Assembly (NCBI GenBank): GCA_000961725.1
Contig: LADS01000039.1
Span: forward strand, 141,461-205,460
Direction: 5' to 3'
Source of the DNA: Desulfobulbaceae bacterium BRH_c16a
GTDB lineage: Bacteria > Desulfobacterota > Desulfobulbia > Desulfobulbales > Desulfocapsaceae
Length of the DNA: 64,000 nucleotides
Position numbers and translations under genes: made by a program. Shown piece after piece: positions 1-12,257 of this stretch; the first letter of the stretch is position 1; every line of letters starts with the position of its first letter. The notes below the pieces were generated by a model. The model had not been told where the DNA came from. It did not search any database and saw nothing but the letters and a program-made list of their open reading frames with translations.

Positions 1-1056
1 TTTTAGATTAAGAATTTCAGGACGATTGTTGACTATTGCCAGAAGTATAATGCCAAAAGACTTCTGCATCTGCGTCATAGTAAAAAGCTGATTCGTGACA
101 ATTTCAGCAATTTCATCCTTTTTTAACTCAATAACGACCCTCAGACCATGTCTGTCCGACTCATCTCTTACTTCGGTTATTGAGTTTATTTTCTTATCTT
201 TGACCAGTTCGGCTATCTTTTCAACGAGAACGGCCTTATTTACCTGATAGGGTATTTCCGTTATTACTATAGCTTCTCTTTTCCCTTCCTTTAACTTCTC
301 TATGTGGGTGAGGGCCCTCATAATAACGACGCCTTTGCCGGTTTCATATGCTTCCCTTATGCCGGCCCTTCCACAGATTTGTCCTCCGGTTGGGAAATCC
401 GGACCGCTAATTATCGACATGAGCTGATAGACCGTGAGGTTCGGATCTTCAATAAGTGCGATAAGGGCGTCAATAACCTCAGTCAAATTGTGTGGAGGAA
501 TATTCGTGGCCATTCCCACCGCAATACCAGAAGATCCGTTTATGAGCAACGTGGGGACCTTGCTGGGCATTACCGATGGTTCCAAAAGGGAGTTGTCGTA
601 ATTCGGGACCCAATCGACAGTTTCTTTGTCTAAATCGTCAACTATTTCTCTGTCGATTCTTGTCATTCGAGCTTCGGTGTACCTCATTGCCGCAGGTGAA
701 TCACCGTCAAGGGATCCGAAGTTACCTTGCCCGTCGACAAGCGGATAACGCATTGAGAAGCTCTGGGCCATTCGGACAATAGTATCGTAGGCGGCAGTAT
801 CTCCATGGGGATGATATTTACCTATTACATCACCGACAATCCTGGCCGATTTGACGTAAGGTCTGTTGTAATGGACGCCGAGTTCCCGCATTGCGAAAAT
901 TGCCCTTCTATGGACTGGTTTAAGTCCATCTCTTACATCGGGCAAAGCTCTTCCGACAATGACGCTCATTGCATATTCCAGATACGATTTCTTCAATTCC
1001 TTTTCTATCGAAATTGTCGAAAACTGCTCATTTCCTACTTCATTATCTATAGTCAT
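1..1056 (-). CDS. gyrA: DNA gyrase subunit A (partial, 3' end outside window)
   Basis: Subunit A of the type II topoisomerase that introduces negative supercoils; it cuts and rejoins DNA through a tyrosine. The visible 352 codons are the N-terminal part and run off the left edge. They contain the winged-helix region with [13 protein letters not shown] (the quinolone-pocket segment, with Thr where E. coli has Ser83) and the catalytic stretch AMRYTEARM, with the active-site Tyr at about residue 126. The ATG at 1056 opens a protein starting MTIDNEVGN, a typical GyrA lead-in. It lies 42 bases downstream of the gyrB stop and is probably co-transcribed with gyrB and dnaN. The strand swivel and beta-pinwheel C-terminal domain cannot be seen. 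Confidence 0.97.
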   Translation of the reverse strand, partial: MTIDNEVGNEQFSTISIEKELKKSYLEYAMSVIVGRALPDVRDGLKPVHRRAIFAMRELGVHYNRPYVKSARIVGDVIGKYHPHGDTAAYDTIVRMAQSFSMRYPLVDGQGNFGSLDGDSPAAMRYTEARMTRIDREIVDDLDKETVDWVPNYDNSLLEPSVMPSKVPTLLINGSSGIAVGMATNIPPHNLTEVIDALIALIEDPNLTVYQLMSIISGPDFPTGGQICGRAGIREAYETGKGVVIMRALTHIEKLKEGKREAIVITEIPYQVNKAVLVEKIAELVKDKKINSITEVRDESDRHGLRVVIELKKDEIAEIVTNQLFTMTQMQKSFGIILLAIVNNRPEILNLK

Positions 1057-1098
1057 AAAAAAATTCTTCTTAAAAATTAAGAGTGCTGAAAAATGCGG

Positions 1099-4777
<3,679 letters not shown>

Positions 4778-5135
4778 GAAGGGACTCCTTTTTTACGAAT
4801 TACTTATTTATTTGTTTTCTTATTGTTATTAAGAGTACTGGGACTGTTGATAATAACACATGTATTTGAATTTATAATGTTTATTTTCAACATGCAGAAG
4901 GTTCATTAAAATTATTTTTTGTTGATGATGAGTTATGAACAGTATTATGAGACAGTTCATTCACAATCAATAAACAGTATACTGTTGGTAACCTGTTGAT
5001 AAGTGATTGACAAGGAATGGACGGATATCAAGAAATGAGCACATTTCCGCGAAAAATCAGATATATAATAAATGAAGTGTTCTTACAATCTAGTAAAAAT
5101 AGGCAAAATATTCAATAGAATAATAGAAAAGAAAA
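4778..5135. other. AT-rich intergenic region upstream of dnaN, candidate replication-origin segment
   Basis: A 358-base gene-free stretch between divergent dnaN and the 5136 hydrolase. It is visibly AT-rich. It contains two copies of TGTTGATAA (4845-4853 and 4994-5002), one mismatch from the inverted DnaA box TGTGGATAA, and a third relative TGTTGATGA at 4920-4928. The position next to dnaN-gyrB-gyrA is typical of bacterial origins. No perfect TTATCCACA box is present and dnaA is not adjacent, so this may simply hold the dnaN promoter. It could be tested by GC-skew analysis of the whole genome. Confidence 0.35.
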
Positions 5136-6260
5136 ATGGAAAAAAAAGGTGACAGTTCCTGGTCCGACAAATTACGGAAAATTATATCCATCGCCTTGGA
5201 ATCTCATTATTTTTCAGCATGTTCAGTCGGATATTTCAAATTCGATACTGACACCCGATGCTGCGATGCCCTTCACTGTGGTTTTACCGACAAAGATGAG
5301 AGAGGCTATCGGGTAGACAATAAATCGGTGTATGACCTTGCCTCCTTGACAAAACCGTTGGTAACCTCTCTTGCCATTATGGCTCTTAGAGATAAGGGTA
5401 AAATTGCCCTTGAGGATGAAATTGGTACCTATTTAAGCGGAATGGGAAAAGAAGCGGGACAAATCCGTATTTCCCACTTGTTAACCCATTCATCCGGATT
5501 GCCGGCGCATAAACCCTATTACGAGATACTCGTCGGATACCCTCAGTATGAAAGAAGGGAAAAACTTATTTATTTAATTTCACAAGAAAAATTATTGTTT
5601 CGACCCGGAGGGTACACTCTCTACAGTGACCTTGGGTTTATCCTTCTTGGCTATTTAATTGAGAATATAACAGGGTTTCCTCTGGATATATTCTGGAAAA
5701 ACGAAATAGTACGGCCCTTGGGTCTTCACGAAGAACTCTTTTTTACCAATACCCAAAGACTGGATTCCGATGTATGCGTAGCGACAGGAAGGTGCGGTTG
5801 GTCAAATAGAAGATTATGCGGCATAGTGCACGATGATAATTGTCGTGCGATGGGTGGCGTAGCGGGTCATGCAGGTCTCTTTGGTACACTCTCGGGAGTG
5901 ATGTCTTTGACCGGTAATATTTTACAGCAGGTAAGAGGACTAAGCCGCCATCCCGCATATGACAATACAATAATAAAAGAATTTTTAACAAAGAGAAGAG
6001 GGGCAACAAGGGCTTACGGATTTGATATTCCTTCCTCGGCAAATTCAAGCAGCGGGAAATATTTTTCGGAAATGTCCGTAGGCCATCTTGGCTTTACCGG
6101 AACTTCTTTCTGGCTCGATATATTAAGAGGATCTGCAGTAGTCTTGCTTACCAACAGAGTTCTTATGGGAAACGATATGCAGCAAATAAGGAAGTTCAGA
6201 CCGCTCATCCATGATATAATCATGGAAAATCTGCTAAAAAAGCCCGATCGACAGCAATGA
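5136..6260 (+). CDS. Class C beta-lactamase-fold serine hydrolase
   Basis: A 374-residue member of the beta-lactamase / DD-peptidase / EstB family (PF00144-type). The catalytic set is complete: S70-L-T-K73 (nucleophile and base), Y163-S-D165 and H317-L-G319 near the C-terminus. No signal peptide or lipobox is visible, unlike true AmpC enzymes, so a cytoplasmic esterase, amidase or peptide-processing role is as likely as resistance. The substrate cannot be told from sequence. It stands alone, divergent from dnaN and convergent with the sulfur-carrier operon, and its stop codon lies within a shared terminator hairpin. Confidence 0.85.
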   Translation: MEKKGDSSWSDKLRKIISIALESHYFSACSVGYFKFDTDTRCCDALHCGFTDKDERGYRVDNKSVYDLASLTKPLVTSLAIMALRDKGKIALEDEIGTYLSGMGKEAGQIRISHLLTHSSGLPAHKPYYEILVGYPQYERREKLIYLISQEKLLFRPGGYTLYSDLGFILLGYLIENITGFPLDIFWKNEIVRPLGLHEELFFTNTQRLDSDVCVATGRCGWSNRRLCGIVHDDNCRAMGGVAGHAGLFGTLSGVMSLTGNILQQVRGLSRHPAYDNTIIKEFLTKRRGATRAYGFDIPSSANSSSGKYFSEMSVGHLGFTGTSFWLDILRGSAVVLLTNRVLMGNDMQQIRKFRPLIHDIIMENLLKKPDRQQ

Positions 6261-6272
6261 ATCAATCGGGCT
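6235..6272 (-). terminator. Intrinsic terminator of the sulfur-carrier operon
   Basis: AGCCCGAT (6241-6248) pairs with ATCGGGCT (6265-6272). Read on the minus strand the hairpin is followed by TTTTTTA, a normal U-tract. It terminates the leftward tusA-dsrE operon and overlaps the end of the rightward hydrolase gene. Confidence 0.7.
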
Positions 6273-6302
6273 CAACGAGTGAAACAAGTCAGACGTGTTG
6301 TT

Positions 6303-6476
6303 TTACCACCAGCAAATGGTCTGATCGGCGGAGAATATTTTGTCAACCAGGGAATCGTAATCGGGTTTTTCGACGTGAAGGTCAAAGCTCTCCGATTCTC
6401 TGTCCCGGGTAACTATTTCTACCAGTTTTTTAACAGTAGCATCCGGTTCGGATTTATAGATATTCAAGATTTTCAT
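6303..6476 (-). CDS. Small conserved-type protein of the TusA/DsrE operon
   Basis: A 57-residue protein starting MKILNIYKSEPDATVKKLVE and ending QTICWW. I chose the ATG at 6476 because AGGAG lies about eight bases upstream; an earlier start lacks a ribosome site. The short alpha/beta pattern and the C-terminal Cys two residues before the end recall the small DsrH/TusB-like partners of DsrE proteins, but the similarity is too weak to name it. It is last in the leftward tusA operon, 21 bases after the 6498 gene. A role in sulfur transfer is inferred from context only. Confidence 0.7.
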   Translation of the reverse strand: MKILNIYKSEPDATVKKLVEIVTRDRESESFDLHVEKPDYDSLVDKIFSADQTICWW

Positions 6477-6497
6477 ATATGAAGCTCCTGGAACCAA

Positions 6498-6800
6498 TTA
6501 TTTTAAACCGTAAGGGATTATATGCGTCATTTCTCGGAGTTTCTCGCCTAGCTCATCGAGAGTAAGAGCCTCGAAACCGTTCTTTTCGACATTAGCCGGT
6601 ACAGTGGAATACACATCACCTTCCATGTCACGGAGCATCTCAATGCTTTCTTGCGTCAATTCATCCAACTTGGGAATCTCTACGTCCATGACGACGCCAT
6701 ATGCATACATATTCTCGACAGCCAAGCCCAGGGCAGATCGGATACCGTCTATAGCATAATCCTTATGTCTGTACATGAGACAAACTTTCTTATAATCCAT
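6498..6800 (-). CDS. Conserved hypothetical protein of the TusA/DsrE operon
   Basis: 100 residues, opening MDYKKVCLMYRHKDYAIDGIR, preceded by a good AAGGAGA site. The protein has one Cys (C7 in KVCLMYR) in a beta-strand-like segment followed by a helix, the order seen in DsrE/DsrF-fold proteins (strand, nucleotide-free turn, helix). It could therefore be a divergent DsrE-fold partner. I do not recognise a named family. It sits 12 bases after the DsrE-like gene and 21 bases before the small terminal gene, so the three are surely one transcript. Confidence 0.8.
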   Translation of the reverse strand: MDYKKVCLMYRHKDYAIDGIRSALGLAVENMYAYGVVMDVEIPKLDELTQESIEMLRDMEGDVYSTVPANVEKNGFEALTLDELGEKLREMTHIIPYGLK

Positions 6801-6812
6801 AGCAAATTCTCC

Positions 6813-7127
6813 TTAAAGACTTAAATAACAGTCAAAATCTTCAATAATTATGCCATGTTGTGCTTGTGTGGCCATTTTTTTTGAAGTGAGCCCGGCAGGG
6901 ATGTCATCAACAGAAAAACCCTGTTTTTTATAGCTGTCGACACAGATGGATACATCATCGGCAAGTTCACAGAGCGCAGGAAAAGCAGGATCTTTTGAAA
7001 GGGTGGTGGCTGTCCAGGTAAAAAAAACCTTTACCTTTGAACCTTTATCCTTCGCAGCTTTTGTAATTCCTATTACATGGTTGAGGCTGCCAGGCGTTGA
7101 AACAAATATACCTAAGCTTTTTGCCAT
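6813..7127 (-). CDS. DsrE-like sulfur-relay protein
   Basis: 104 residues from the ATG at 7127, which has GGAGGAAAC upstream. The longer in-frame reading upstream runs through a hairpin and is not coding. The opening MAKSLGIFVSTPGSLNHVIGI, the amphipathic helix and KVKVFFTWTATTLS match the DsrE/DsrF/DrsE-like peroxiredoxin-like fold. Cysteines at 53, 62 and 100 are candidates for the persulfide carrier. Proteins of this family receive or pass sulfane sulfur to and from TusA. The gene lies downstream of tusA, separated by a strong hairpin. Confidence 0.85.
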   Translation of the reverse strand: MAKSLGIFVSTPGSLNHVIGITKAAKDKGSKVKVFFTWTATTLSKDPAFPALCELADDVSICVDSYKKQGFSVDDIPAGLTSKKMATQAQHGIIIEDFDCYLSL

Positions 7128-7178
7128 AATAGTTTCCTCCAAGATGAATGGTGGGAAAAACTTTCTTCGCCACTCAAT

Positions 7179-7226
7179 AAAAAAATACTCTAAAAACGAG
7201 GTGGTAACCACTATCGTTTTTAGAGT
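7179..7226 (-). terminator. Strong hairpin with U-tract between tusA and the DsrE-like gene
   Basis: A 13-base perfect stem, ACTCTAAAAACGA (7187-7199) with TCGTTTTTAGAGT (7214-7226), closes over a second small stem (GTGG...CCAC). On the minus strand it is followed by ATTTTTTTATTG, the form of an intrinsic terminator. Because the downstream DsrE-like gene has no obvious promoter of its own, it probably acts as a partial terminator or mRNA stabiliser that raises tusA relative to the rest. Confidence 0.7.
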
Positions 7227-7255
7227 CAGTTTTAAAACGGTTCAGGATAAAGCAA

Positions 7256-7513
7256 TCAACCTTTTTTAATAAAAAAACTTATAAATCCAGCACCTTCCTT
7301 TTCGCCTATATACGTATGGCCTGATCTTTCGCACCAGCCGGGAATGTCATTACGAGAACCCGGGTCGGTACCATCTACTTGAAGTATTTCACCGGAGGCG
7401 AGTTTACCTATTTCTTTTTTGGTCCGAAGAAGCGGCATTGGACAACTGAGGCCTTTGGCATCAAGAATGCTTTTGGGTACAACATCATCTGGAACTTTTT
7501 TGAAATCACTCAT
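7256..7513 (-). CDS. tusA: TusA/SirA-family sulfur carrier
   Basis: 85 residues from the ATG at 7513 (AAGGAG upstream). It has the family signature LDAKGLSCPMPLLRTKKEIG, with Cys24 of the CPMP motif as the persulfide-carrying residue, followed by VDGTDPGSRNDIPGWC. TusA proteins move sulfane sulfur between sulfurtransferases, DsrE-type proteins and acceptor enzymes in the cytoplasm. The first gene of a leftward operon with DsrE-like and two small proteins, it is divergent from a YeeE-type transporter, which suggests it accepts sulfur imported by that transporter. Confidence 0.93.
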   Translation of the reverse strand: MSDFKKVPDDVVPKSILDAKGLSCPMPLLRTKKEIGKLASGEILQVDGTDPGSRNDIPGWCERSGHTYIGEKEGAGFISFFIKKG

Positions 7514-7613
7514 AGTCGTTCTCCTTAAAATAAAAGAGTTGAATATACGATAGACGCACAGGCGTCGTAGGTAAACTCCACTTTGTTCACTATGCATTAA
7601 ATCTATAATTTGA

Positions 7614-7642
7614 CCTATACTTTAGCAACTGATTTATGTCAA
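7614..7642 (-). promoter_or_regulatory. Sigma-70-type promoter for tusA operon
   Basis: On the minus strand TTGACA (7642-7637) is followed by a 17-base spacer and TATAGG (7619-7614). The start would fall near 7607, leaving a leader of about 95 bases that contains a small GACGC/GCGTC hairpin (7553-7566). Confidence 0.6.
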
Positions 7643-7823
7643 GTAATGAAACAAATGTGTTTATAAAACTCTAAAATAATTAGATATATTTTTCATACTA
7701 CAAAGTAGTAATTACTCATTGATTAAGTCGTTTATCTTGACAAAAAAAAAGAGGGTGTGTAATCATTTGGTATTATTTCCAGCGCCTCTAATAACAAAAA
7801 TATTCTATATTGGGAGATTATTG

Positions 7824-9107
7824 ATGAGCGAAGAATCTGTTTTAGACAATAAAGTGGAAGTGATAAGGGAAGAATCCGTTCTAAGGAATAAAGTGAAAGA
7901 ATTGTATGCTCTTTTTTGCGAGAAAGAGTGGAACCCTTATGTGACTGGAGTTATTGTAGCATTTTTCTCAGTGATGATGATGGCCTGGTGGCGACCATGG
8001 GGAGCAGTCGGTGCCATTCGAAACTGGGGTGATTGGATTATGTACGGCATAGCAACCACACTCGGAACCGATGCGGGGATTTTTGCGTATTACGATGAAG
8101 CGCCGGCATCTGTTTTTGTCGATTCAGGTTCGGTTATAGGCATCGGTTTTGTGGTGGGTGCTTTTATTTCTGCCTGTCTTGGCAAAGATTTTGCTCTACG
8201 GGTTCCCCCTTACCGGGAAATGGTCAAAGCGGTTATCGCCGGTATTCTGATGGGGATTGGAGCGACTCTCGCCGGAGGTTGCAATGTCGGTGGCTTTTAC
8301 AATGCCATAGGAAACCTTGCCGCCAACGGATTCGCCATGATGTTTGGCCTCGTTTTTGGTGTCATTCTTGGTCTGAAACTTCTCTATCTGGAAATGGAAC
8401 ACATCAGTTGGGGAGAAGGTGGCTCAAAAACCATTTCATTTCCTTCTGCGGTAATTTATGGAATGGGAGTACTCGGTATTCTCGGAGTACTCTATGGGGC
8501 ATACTCTTATTCAGCCAATGAAGACAGTGACTATATAGCATCACTGAGCGGAGTAATTCTCATTGCAGCCTGCCTCGGCTATACCATGCAACGTGGACGC
8601 TGGTGCATGGTCCAGGGTTTTCGTGAACCACACATGACGGGCGACTGCACCTTAGCCAAATCTGTCATGCTATCCATAATAATAGTCGCCATAGGTGCGG
8701 CCGTGTTGAAGTATGCCGTACCGGTTCGGGCCGAGGGAGAAGCAGTTCTTGCGGCAGGACATTATGTGAGGGGTACCTTCGGTTGGGGTGGTGTTGTCGG
8801 CGGTTTTATTTTTGGCGTTGGCGCCATGTTTGCCGGAGGATGCGGATCCGGAACTCTCTGGCGGGTGGGTGAGGGACAAGTAAAACTCATAATGGTTGTA
8901 CCATTTTTTGCAATTACTTCGTCTATTATGACAGCCTGGTTTCGGGATGCTGAGTATGAGGCGGATGGAGTGCTTGGATCGGCTGTATATTTACCGGAAG
9001 CGATAGGTTACGGACCAACCCTGTTGCTTATTATAGCGGCGATGATTGTGTGGTACTTGGTTGTGACTTGGAACGAGGAGACAAACAAGTTGATTGTACC
9101 GATGTAA
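7824..9107 (+). CDS. YeeE/YedE-family sulfur-compound transporter
   Basis: A 427-residue inner-membrane protein with about ten hydrophobic segments. It has the two conserved cysteine-glycine loops of the YeeE/YedE (TsuA-like) family, GGCNVGGFYNA and GGCGSGTLW, plus RGRWCMVQGFREPHMTGD in the middle; in TsuA the equivalent cysteines pass thiosulfate through the membrane. I start it at the ATG at 7824 (MSEESVLDNK), which has GGGAG upstream. The substrate is probably thiosulfate or another sulfur species. It is divergent from tusA and ends in an intrinsic terminator. Confidence 0.9.
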   Translation: MSEESVLDNKVEVIREESVLRNKVKELYALFCEKEWNPYVTGVIVAFFSVMMMAWWRPWGAVGAIRNWGDWIMYGIATTLGTDAGIFAYYDEAPASVFVDSGSVIGIGFVVGAFISACLGKDFALRVPPYREMVKAVIAGILMGIGATLAGGCNVGGFYNAIGNLAANGFAMMFGLVFGVILGLKLLYLEMEHISWGEGGSKTISFPSAVIYGMGVLGILGVLYGAYSYSANEDSDYIASLSGVILIAACLGYTMQRGRWCMVQGFREPHMTGDCTLAKSVMLSIIIVAIGAAVLKYAVPVRAEGEAVLAAGHYVRGTFGWGGVVGGFIFGVGAMFAGGCGSGTLWRVGEGQVKLIMVVPFFAITSSIMTAWFRDAEYEADGVLGSAVYLPEAIGYGPTLLLIIAAMIVWYLVVTWNEETNKLIVPM

Positions 9108-9133
9108 CATCGGCTACCCTTAATACGTTTTTT

Positions 9134-9170
9134 AAACGCAGTTTCATGCACAATGGAACTGCGTTTTTTT
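9134..9170 (+). terminator. Intrinsic terminator after the YeeE-type transporter
   Basis: AACGCAGTT (9135-9143) pairs with AACTGCGTT (9157-9165), followed by a T-run to 9170. It closes the transporter transcript before the HD-GYP gene. Confidence 0.85.
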
Positions 9171-9307
9171 GTTGTATGTCGTATCATGAGACTACTCTGC
9201 ATGCTTTCAATCCGGCAAGAGAAAGAGTTCGGGAAGTTGCAAAAAAGAATTGGAAAATGTAGACTCAATCAGCTTCTTAACCTTGGAGGATTATCGGAGA
9301 TAATGTT

Positions 9308-10420
9308 TTGAATAAGGGTCCGACAAAAATACTCATTGCAGACGATGATGCCATGGTCCGAACGACAGTATCCAAGATACTGGAGATGTTTGGCCATAAT
9401 GTCGACACCGCCCGTGATGGAAAGGACGTGCTGACTTTAGTAGACGACAGCTATGATGTCATTATCCTCGACATCAATATGCCCGACATGGATGGCTTCG
9501 AAACCATGGATCGGTTGAACGATTTAGACTACGATATTCCTGTTCTTTTCCTTACCGGAGCGGGCTCAATGGATTATGCCGTAAAGGCGATAAACCTGGG
9601 TGCCTACGATTTTCTGACAAAACCGATAGAGGATCTCGATATTTTCAATGTCAAGATCCGCCGGGCGATTGAAAAACGGAATTTTATTCTTCGTGAAAGG
9701 CAGTATAAGGCCGCTCTTGAAGACGATATTCAAGTGAAGGCCATTCAACTTGAAGAACAAAACAAGCTTCTCCTTACCTACAGCAACAGCCTGGAGAATG
9801 CTACCGTTCAACTGATGAGCAGTCTCCAGAACGCCATGGAGGAGAAGGACTACTATACCGCCGGACACACCATGCGGGTGACGGAATACGCCTTGATGCT
9901 GGGTATTGCCATGGGACTTACCGAAAGTGAGATCCTCGTTCTCAGGCGTGCCGCCCAGTTCCATGATATCGGCAAACTGGTCATAGATCTCTCCTGCATC
10001 CAGAAACCCGGAAAATTGACGGATGAGGAGTGGCTTCTTATTCGCAAGCACCCGAGTGTGGGCGCAAATATCATTCAGCCCTTGGGCTTTATGAACAAAG
10101 AGCAGTTTATTATCAGGCATCACCATGAAAGAATGGACGGCAAAGGATACCCTGATGGACTTACCGGAGACCAACTCGACGATTTGACCAAAATAATTAT
10201 AGTTGTCGACAGTTATGACGCCATGACTTCAAGGCGGAATTACAGAAGAAATATGACCATGGAACAAGCTGTCGAGGAGCTTTTCATGTGCAGCGGAACC
10301 CAGTTCGAACCGAGTATTGTCGAATATTTTTCCAGAACTATTGTCGATTACGCTCCGACCAAGAGCGTTTTCTCCCAAGAGTACCTGGATAATGTTTACC
10401 AGCAAAATAAAAACAAGTAA
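9308..10420 (+). CDS. Response regulator with HD-GYP cyclic-di-GMP phosphodiesterase domain
   Basis: 370 residues. Receiver domain 1-120 has acidic pocket D12-D13, phosphorylation Asp55 in VIILDINMPD and Lys105. A coiled linker (about 125-175) leads to an HD-GYP domain with H187, the H219-D220 pair in FHDIGK, and HHERMDGKGYPDGL (GYP at 280-282). HD-GYP proteins degrade cyclic di-GMP, so this would lower the second messenger on phosphorylation. The start is a TTG at 9308; GGAGAT precedes it and no in-frame ATG fits. The cognate kinase is not adjacent, although an orphan two-component group lies 7 kb downstream. Confidence 0.93.
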   Translation: MNKGPTKILIADDDAMVRTTVSKILEMFGHNVDTARDGKDVLTLVDDSYDVIILDINMPDMDGFETMDRLNDLDYDIPVLFLTGAGSMDYAVKAINLGAYDFLTKPIEDLDIFNVKIRRAIEKRNFILRERQYKAALEDDIQVKAIQLEEQNKLLLTYSNSLENATVQLMSSLQNAMEEKDYYTAGHTMRVTEYALMLGIAMGLTESEILVLRRAAQFHDIGKLVIDLSCIQKPGKLTDEEWLLIRKHPSVGANIIQPLGFMNKEQFIIRHHHERMDGKGYPDGLTGDQLDDLTKIIIVVDSYDAMTSRRNYRRNMTMEQAVEELFMCSGTQFEPSIVEYFSRTIVDYAPTKSVFSQEYLDNVYQQNKNK

Positions 10421-10438
10421 CACTATTTTCTATTATCG

Positions 10439-10723
10439 ATGAAGATTACCAAAAAAGAAGTTCTCCATGTTGCTCACCTTGCAAGGCTTTCCCTTACAGA
10501 CGAAGAACTTGAAAAAATGACCGGACAGTTGGACAATATTTTGTCATATGTCGATAAACTCAGTGAGTTGGACACCGGCAACATTCTCCCGACATCCCAT
10601 GTTTTTTCCGTCAGTAACGCCTTTCGCGAAGATGTCGTACGTGAGTCATTACCACGGAATGAGGCCCTGATGAACAGCCCGCAACACAACGAAGAGATGT
10701 TTCAGGTGCCAAGGATTATCTGA
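10439..10723 (+). CDS. gatC: Asp-tRNA(Asn)/Glu-tRNA(Gln) amidotransferase subunit C
   Basis: 94 residues, the normal GatC length, with the typical opening MKITKKEVLHVAHLARLSLT and the conserved tail LRED-like AFREDVVRESLPRNEAL. GatC stabilises the GatA-GatB complex that amidates mischarged Glu-tRNA(Gln). It is followed 57 bases on by gatA; gatB is not in the window. Confidence 0.95.
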   Translation: MKITKKEVLHVAHLARLSLTDEELEKMTGQLDNILSYVDKLSELDTGNILPTSHVFSVSNAFREDVVRESLPRNEALMNSPQHNEEMFQVPRII

Positions 10724-10780
10724 TTATTATCCGTTGAAAAACAGAGTGCAGATTTTTTCTGCCCGCTTTTGAGGTTTGTA

Positions 10781-12241
10781 ATGAAACCGTTTGAATTGAG
10801 TATTGCCCAGGCCATTACCATGATGGAAAAAGGGGAGTTGTCCTCCCTGGAAATAACAAGGAGCTGCCTGGAGAGAATAGATGAAGTTGAACAAGAGGTG
10901 TGTGCTTTTATAACCATCGATAAAGAAGGAGCACTCCGACAGGCCGATGAGGCAGACCGCAGGCGAAAAGCCGGGGCAGCCGGAAAGCTCTGCGGAATCC
11001 CCCTTACTATAAAGGATCTGCTGTCCACCAAAGGGCTGAAAACCACCTGCGGCTCAAAGATTCTCGAAAACTATATACCTCCTTACGATGCAACCGTTGT
11101 GGAAAAGCTTAAAGATGAAGGGGCGGTTATTCTTGGCAAAGTGGCCATGGATGAGTTTGCCATGGGCTCCACTTCGGAGACCTGTGCCTTTGGCGTTCCA
11201 CGCAATCCATGGAAAAAAGGATACGTTGCCGGAGGGTCGTCGGGAGGTTCGGCGGCATCCGTTGCGGCGTACGAATGTTTTGGTTCTCTTGGCTCGGATA
11301 CCGGAGGATCTATCCGGCAGCCTGCATCGCTTTGCGGGATAGTCGGCTTGAAGCCGACCTATGGAAGGGTCTCACGTTTTGGTCTCACCGCCTTTGCCTC
11401 CTCTCTCGACCAGGTGGGACCCCTCTGCCGGACCGTCGAAGACTGCGCCTTGATGATGAATGTCATCAGCGGGTACGATCAGCGCGACTCCACCTCGGTA
11501 CAGCAGAATGTTCCTGATTTTTCATCGTCTCTCGTTCATGGACTGGAGGGAGTAAGGGTAGGTGTTCCCAGGGAATACTTTACCGAGGGACTCGATCCGG
11601 AGGTGGAGGCTATTGTCCGCAACAGCATTGAGGTCTTGAGGCAACGTGGGGCGAAAGTGATTGATGTCTCTCTCCCCCATACCGAATATTGTGTTGCCGT
11701 TTATTATTTGATAGCACCATCGGAGGCCAGTTCAAATCTTGCCAGATATGACGGCGTTCATTACGGCTATCGCGACATGGAGGCCGACACCCTCCTTGAC
11801 ATGTATAAAAAGACTCGTTCGGCAGGGTTTGGAGCTGAAGTTAAAAGGCGCATCCTGATTGGTACCTATGCCCTCTCTTCCGGATACTATGACGCTTATT
11901 ACAAGAAGGCATCCCAGGTAAGAACCCTTATTCTCGATGATTTCAAAAAAGCATTTCATTCCTGCGATCTTTTAATTTCTCCGGTAACCCCAACAGCTGC
12001 CTGGCGAATGGGGGAGAATACGGAAGATCCACTCGCAGTTTATATGTCCGATATCCTCACAATTTCAGCAAATCTGGCGGGTATCCCCGGAATGTCCGTT
12101 CCCGGCGGTTTTACCGAATCGGGGTTACCCGTCGGCGTTCAACTGCAGGGTGGCCATTTTCAAGAAGAAATGTTGCTGAAAGCGGGTTTTAATCTCGAAC
12201 AGGGCCTGCAACTTGGACGTGGAAAACTGGATCTTGGGTAA
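10781..12241 (+). CDS. gatA: Glutamyl-tRNA(Gln) amidotransferase subunit A
   Basis: 486 residues of the amidase-signature family. The Lys-cisSer-Ser triad is visible as K78 (TIKDL), S153 (GGSSGGSAAS) and S177 (GSDTGGSIRQP), one less than the S. aureus numbering. It releases ammonia from glutamine for transfer to the mischarged tRNA. I start at the ATG at 10781 (MKPFELS), which has GAGG six bases upstream, rather than at a TTG at 10769. It is followed by hisC with 16 bases between stop and proposed start. Confidence 0.96.
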   Translation: MKPFELSIAQAITMMEKGELSSLEITRSCLERIDEVEQEVCAFITIDKEGALRQADEADRRRKAGAAGKLCGIPLTIKDLLSTKGLKTTCGSKILENYIPPYDATVVEKLKDEGAVILGKVAMDEFAMGSTSETCAFGVPRNPWKKGYVAGGSSGGSAASVAAYECFGSLGSDTGGSIRQPASLCGIVGLKPTYGRVSRFGLTAFASSLDQVGPLCRTVEDCALMMNVISGYDQRDSTSVQQNVPDFSSSLVHGLEGVRVGVPREYFTEGLDPEVEAIVRNSIEVLRQRGAKVIDVSLPHTEYCVAVYYLIAPSEASSNLARYDGVHYGYRDMEADTLLDMYKKTRSAGFGAEVKRRILIGTYALSSGYYDAYYKKASQVRTLILDDFKKAFHSCDLLISPVTPTAAWRMGENTEDPLAVYMSDILTISANLAGIPGMSVPGGFTESGLPVGVQLQGGHFQEEMLLKAGFNLEQGLQLGRGKLDLG

Positions 12242-12257
12242 CACTCCCGGAGCTGAA

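Noticed and set aside
7540..7610. GTAGGTAAACTCCACTTTGT as a second REP-like copy
   Set aside because: It shares only a few bases with the 3542 repeat and lacks the paired palindromic arms.
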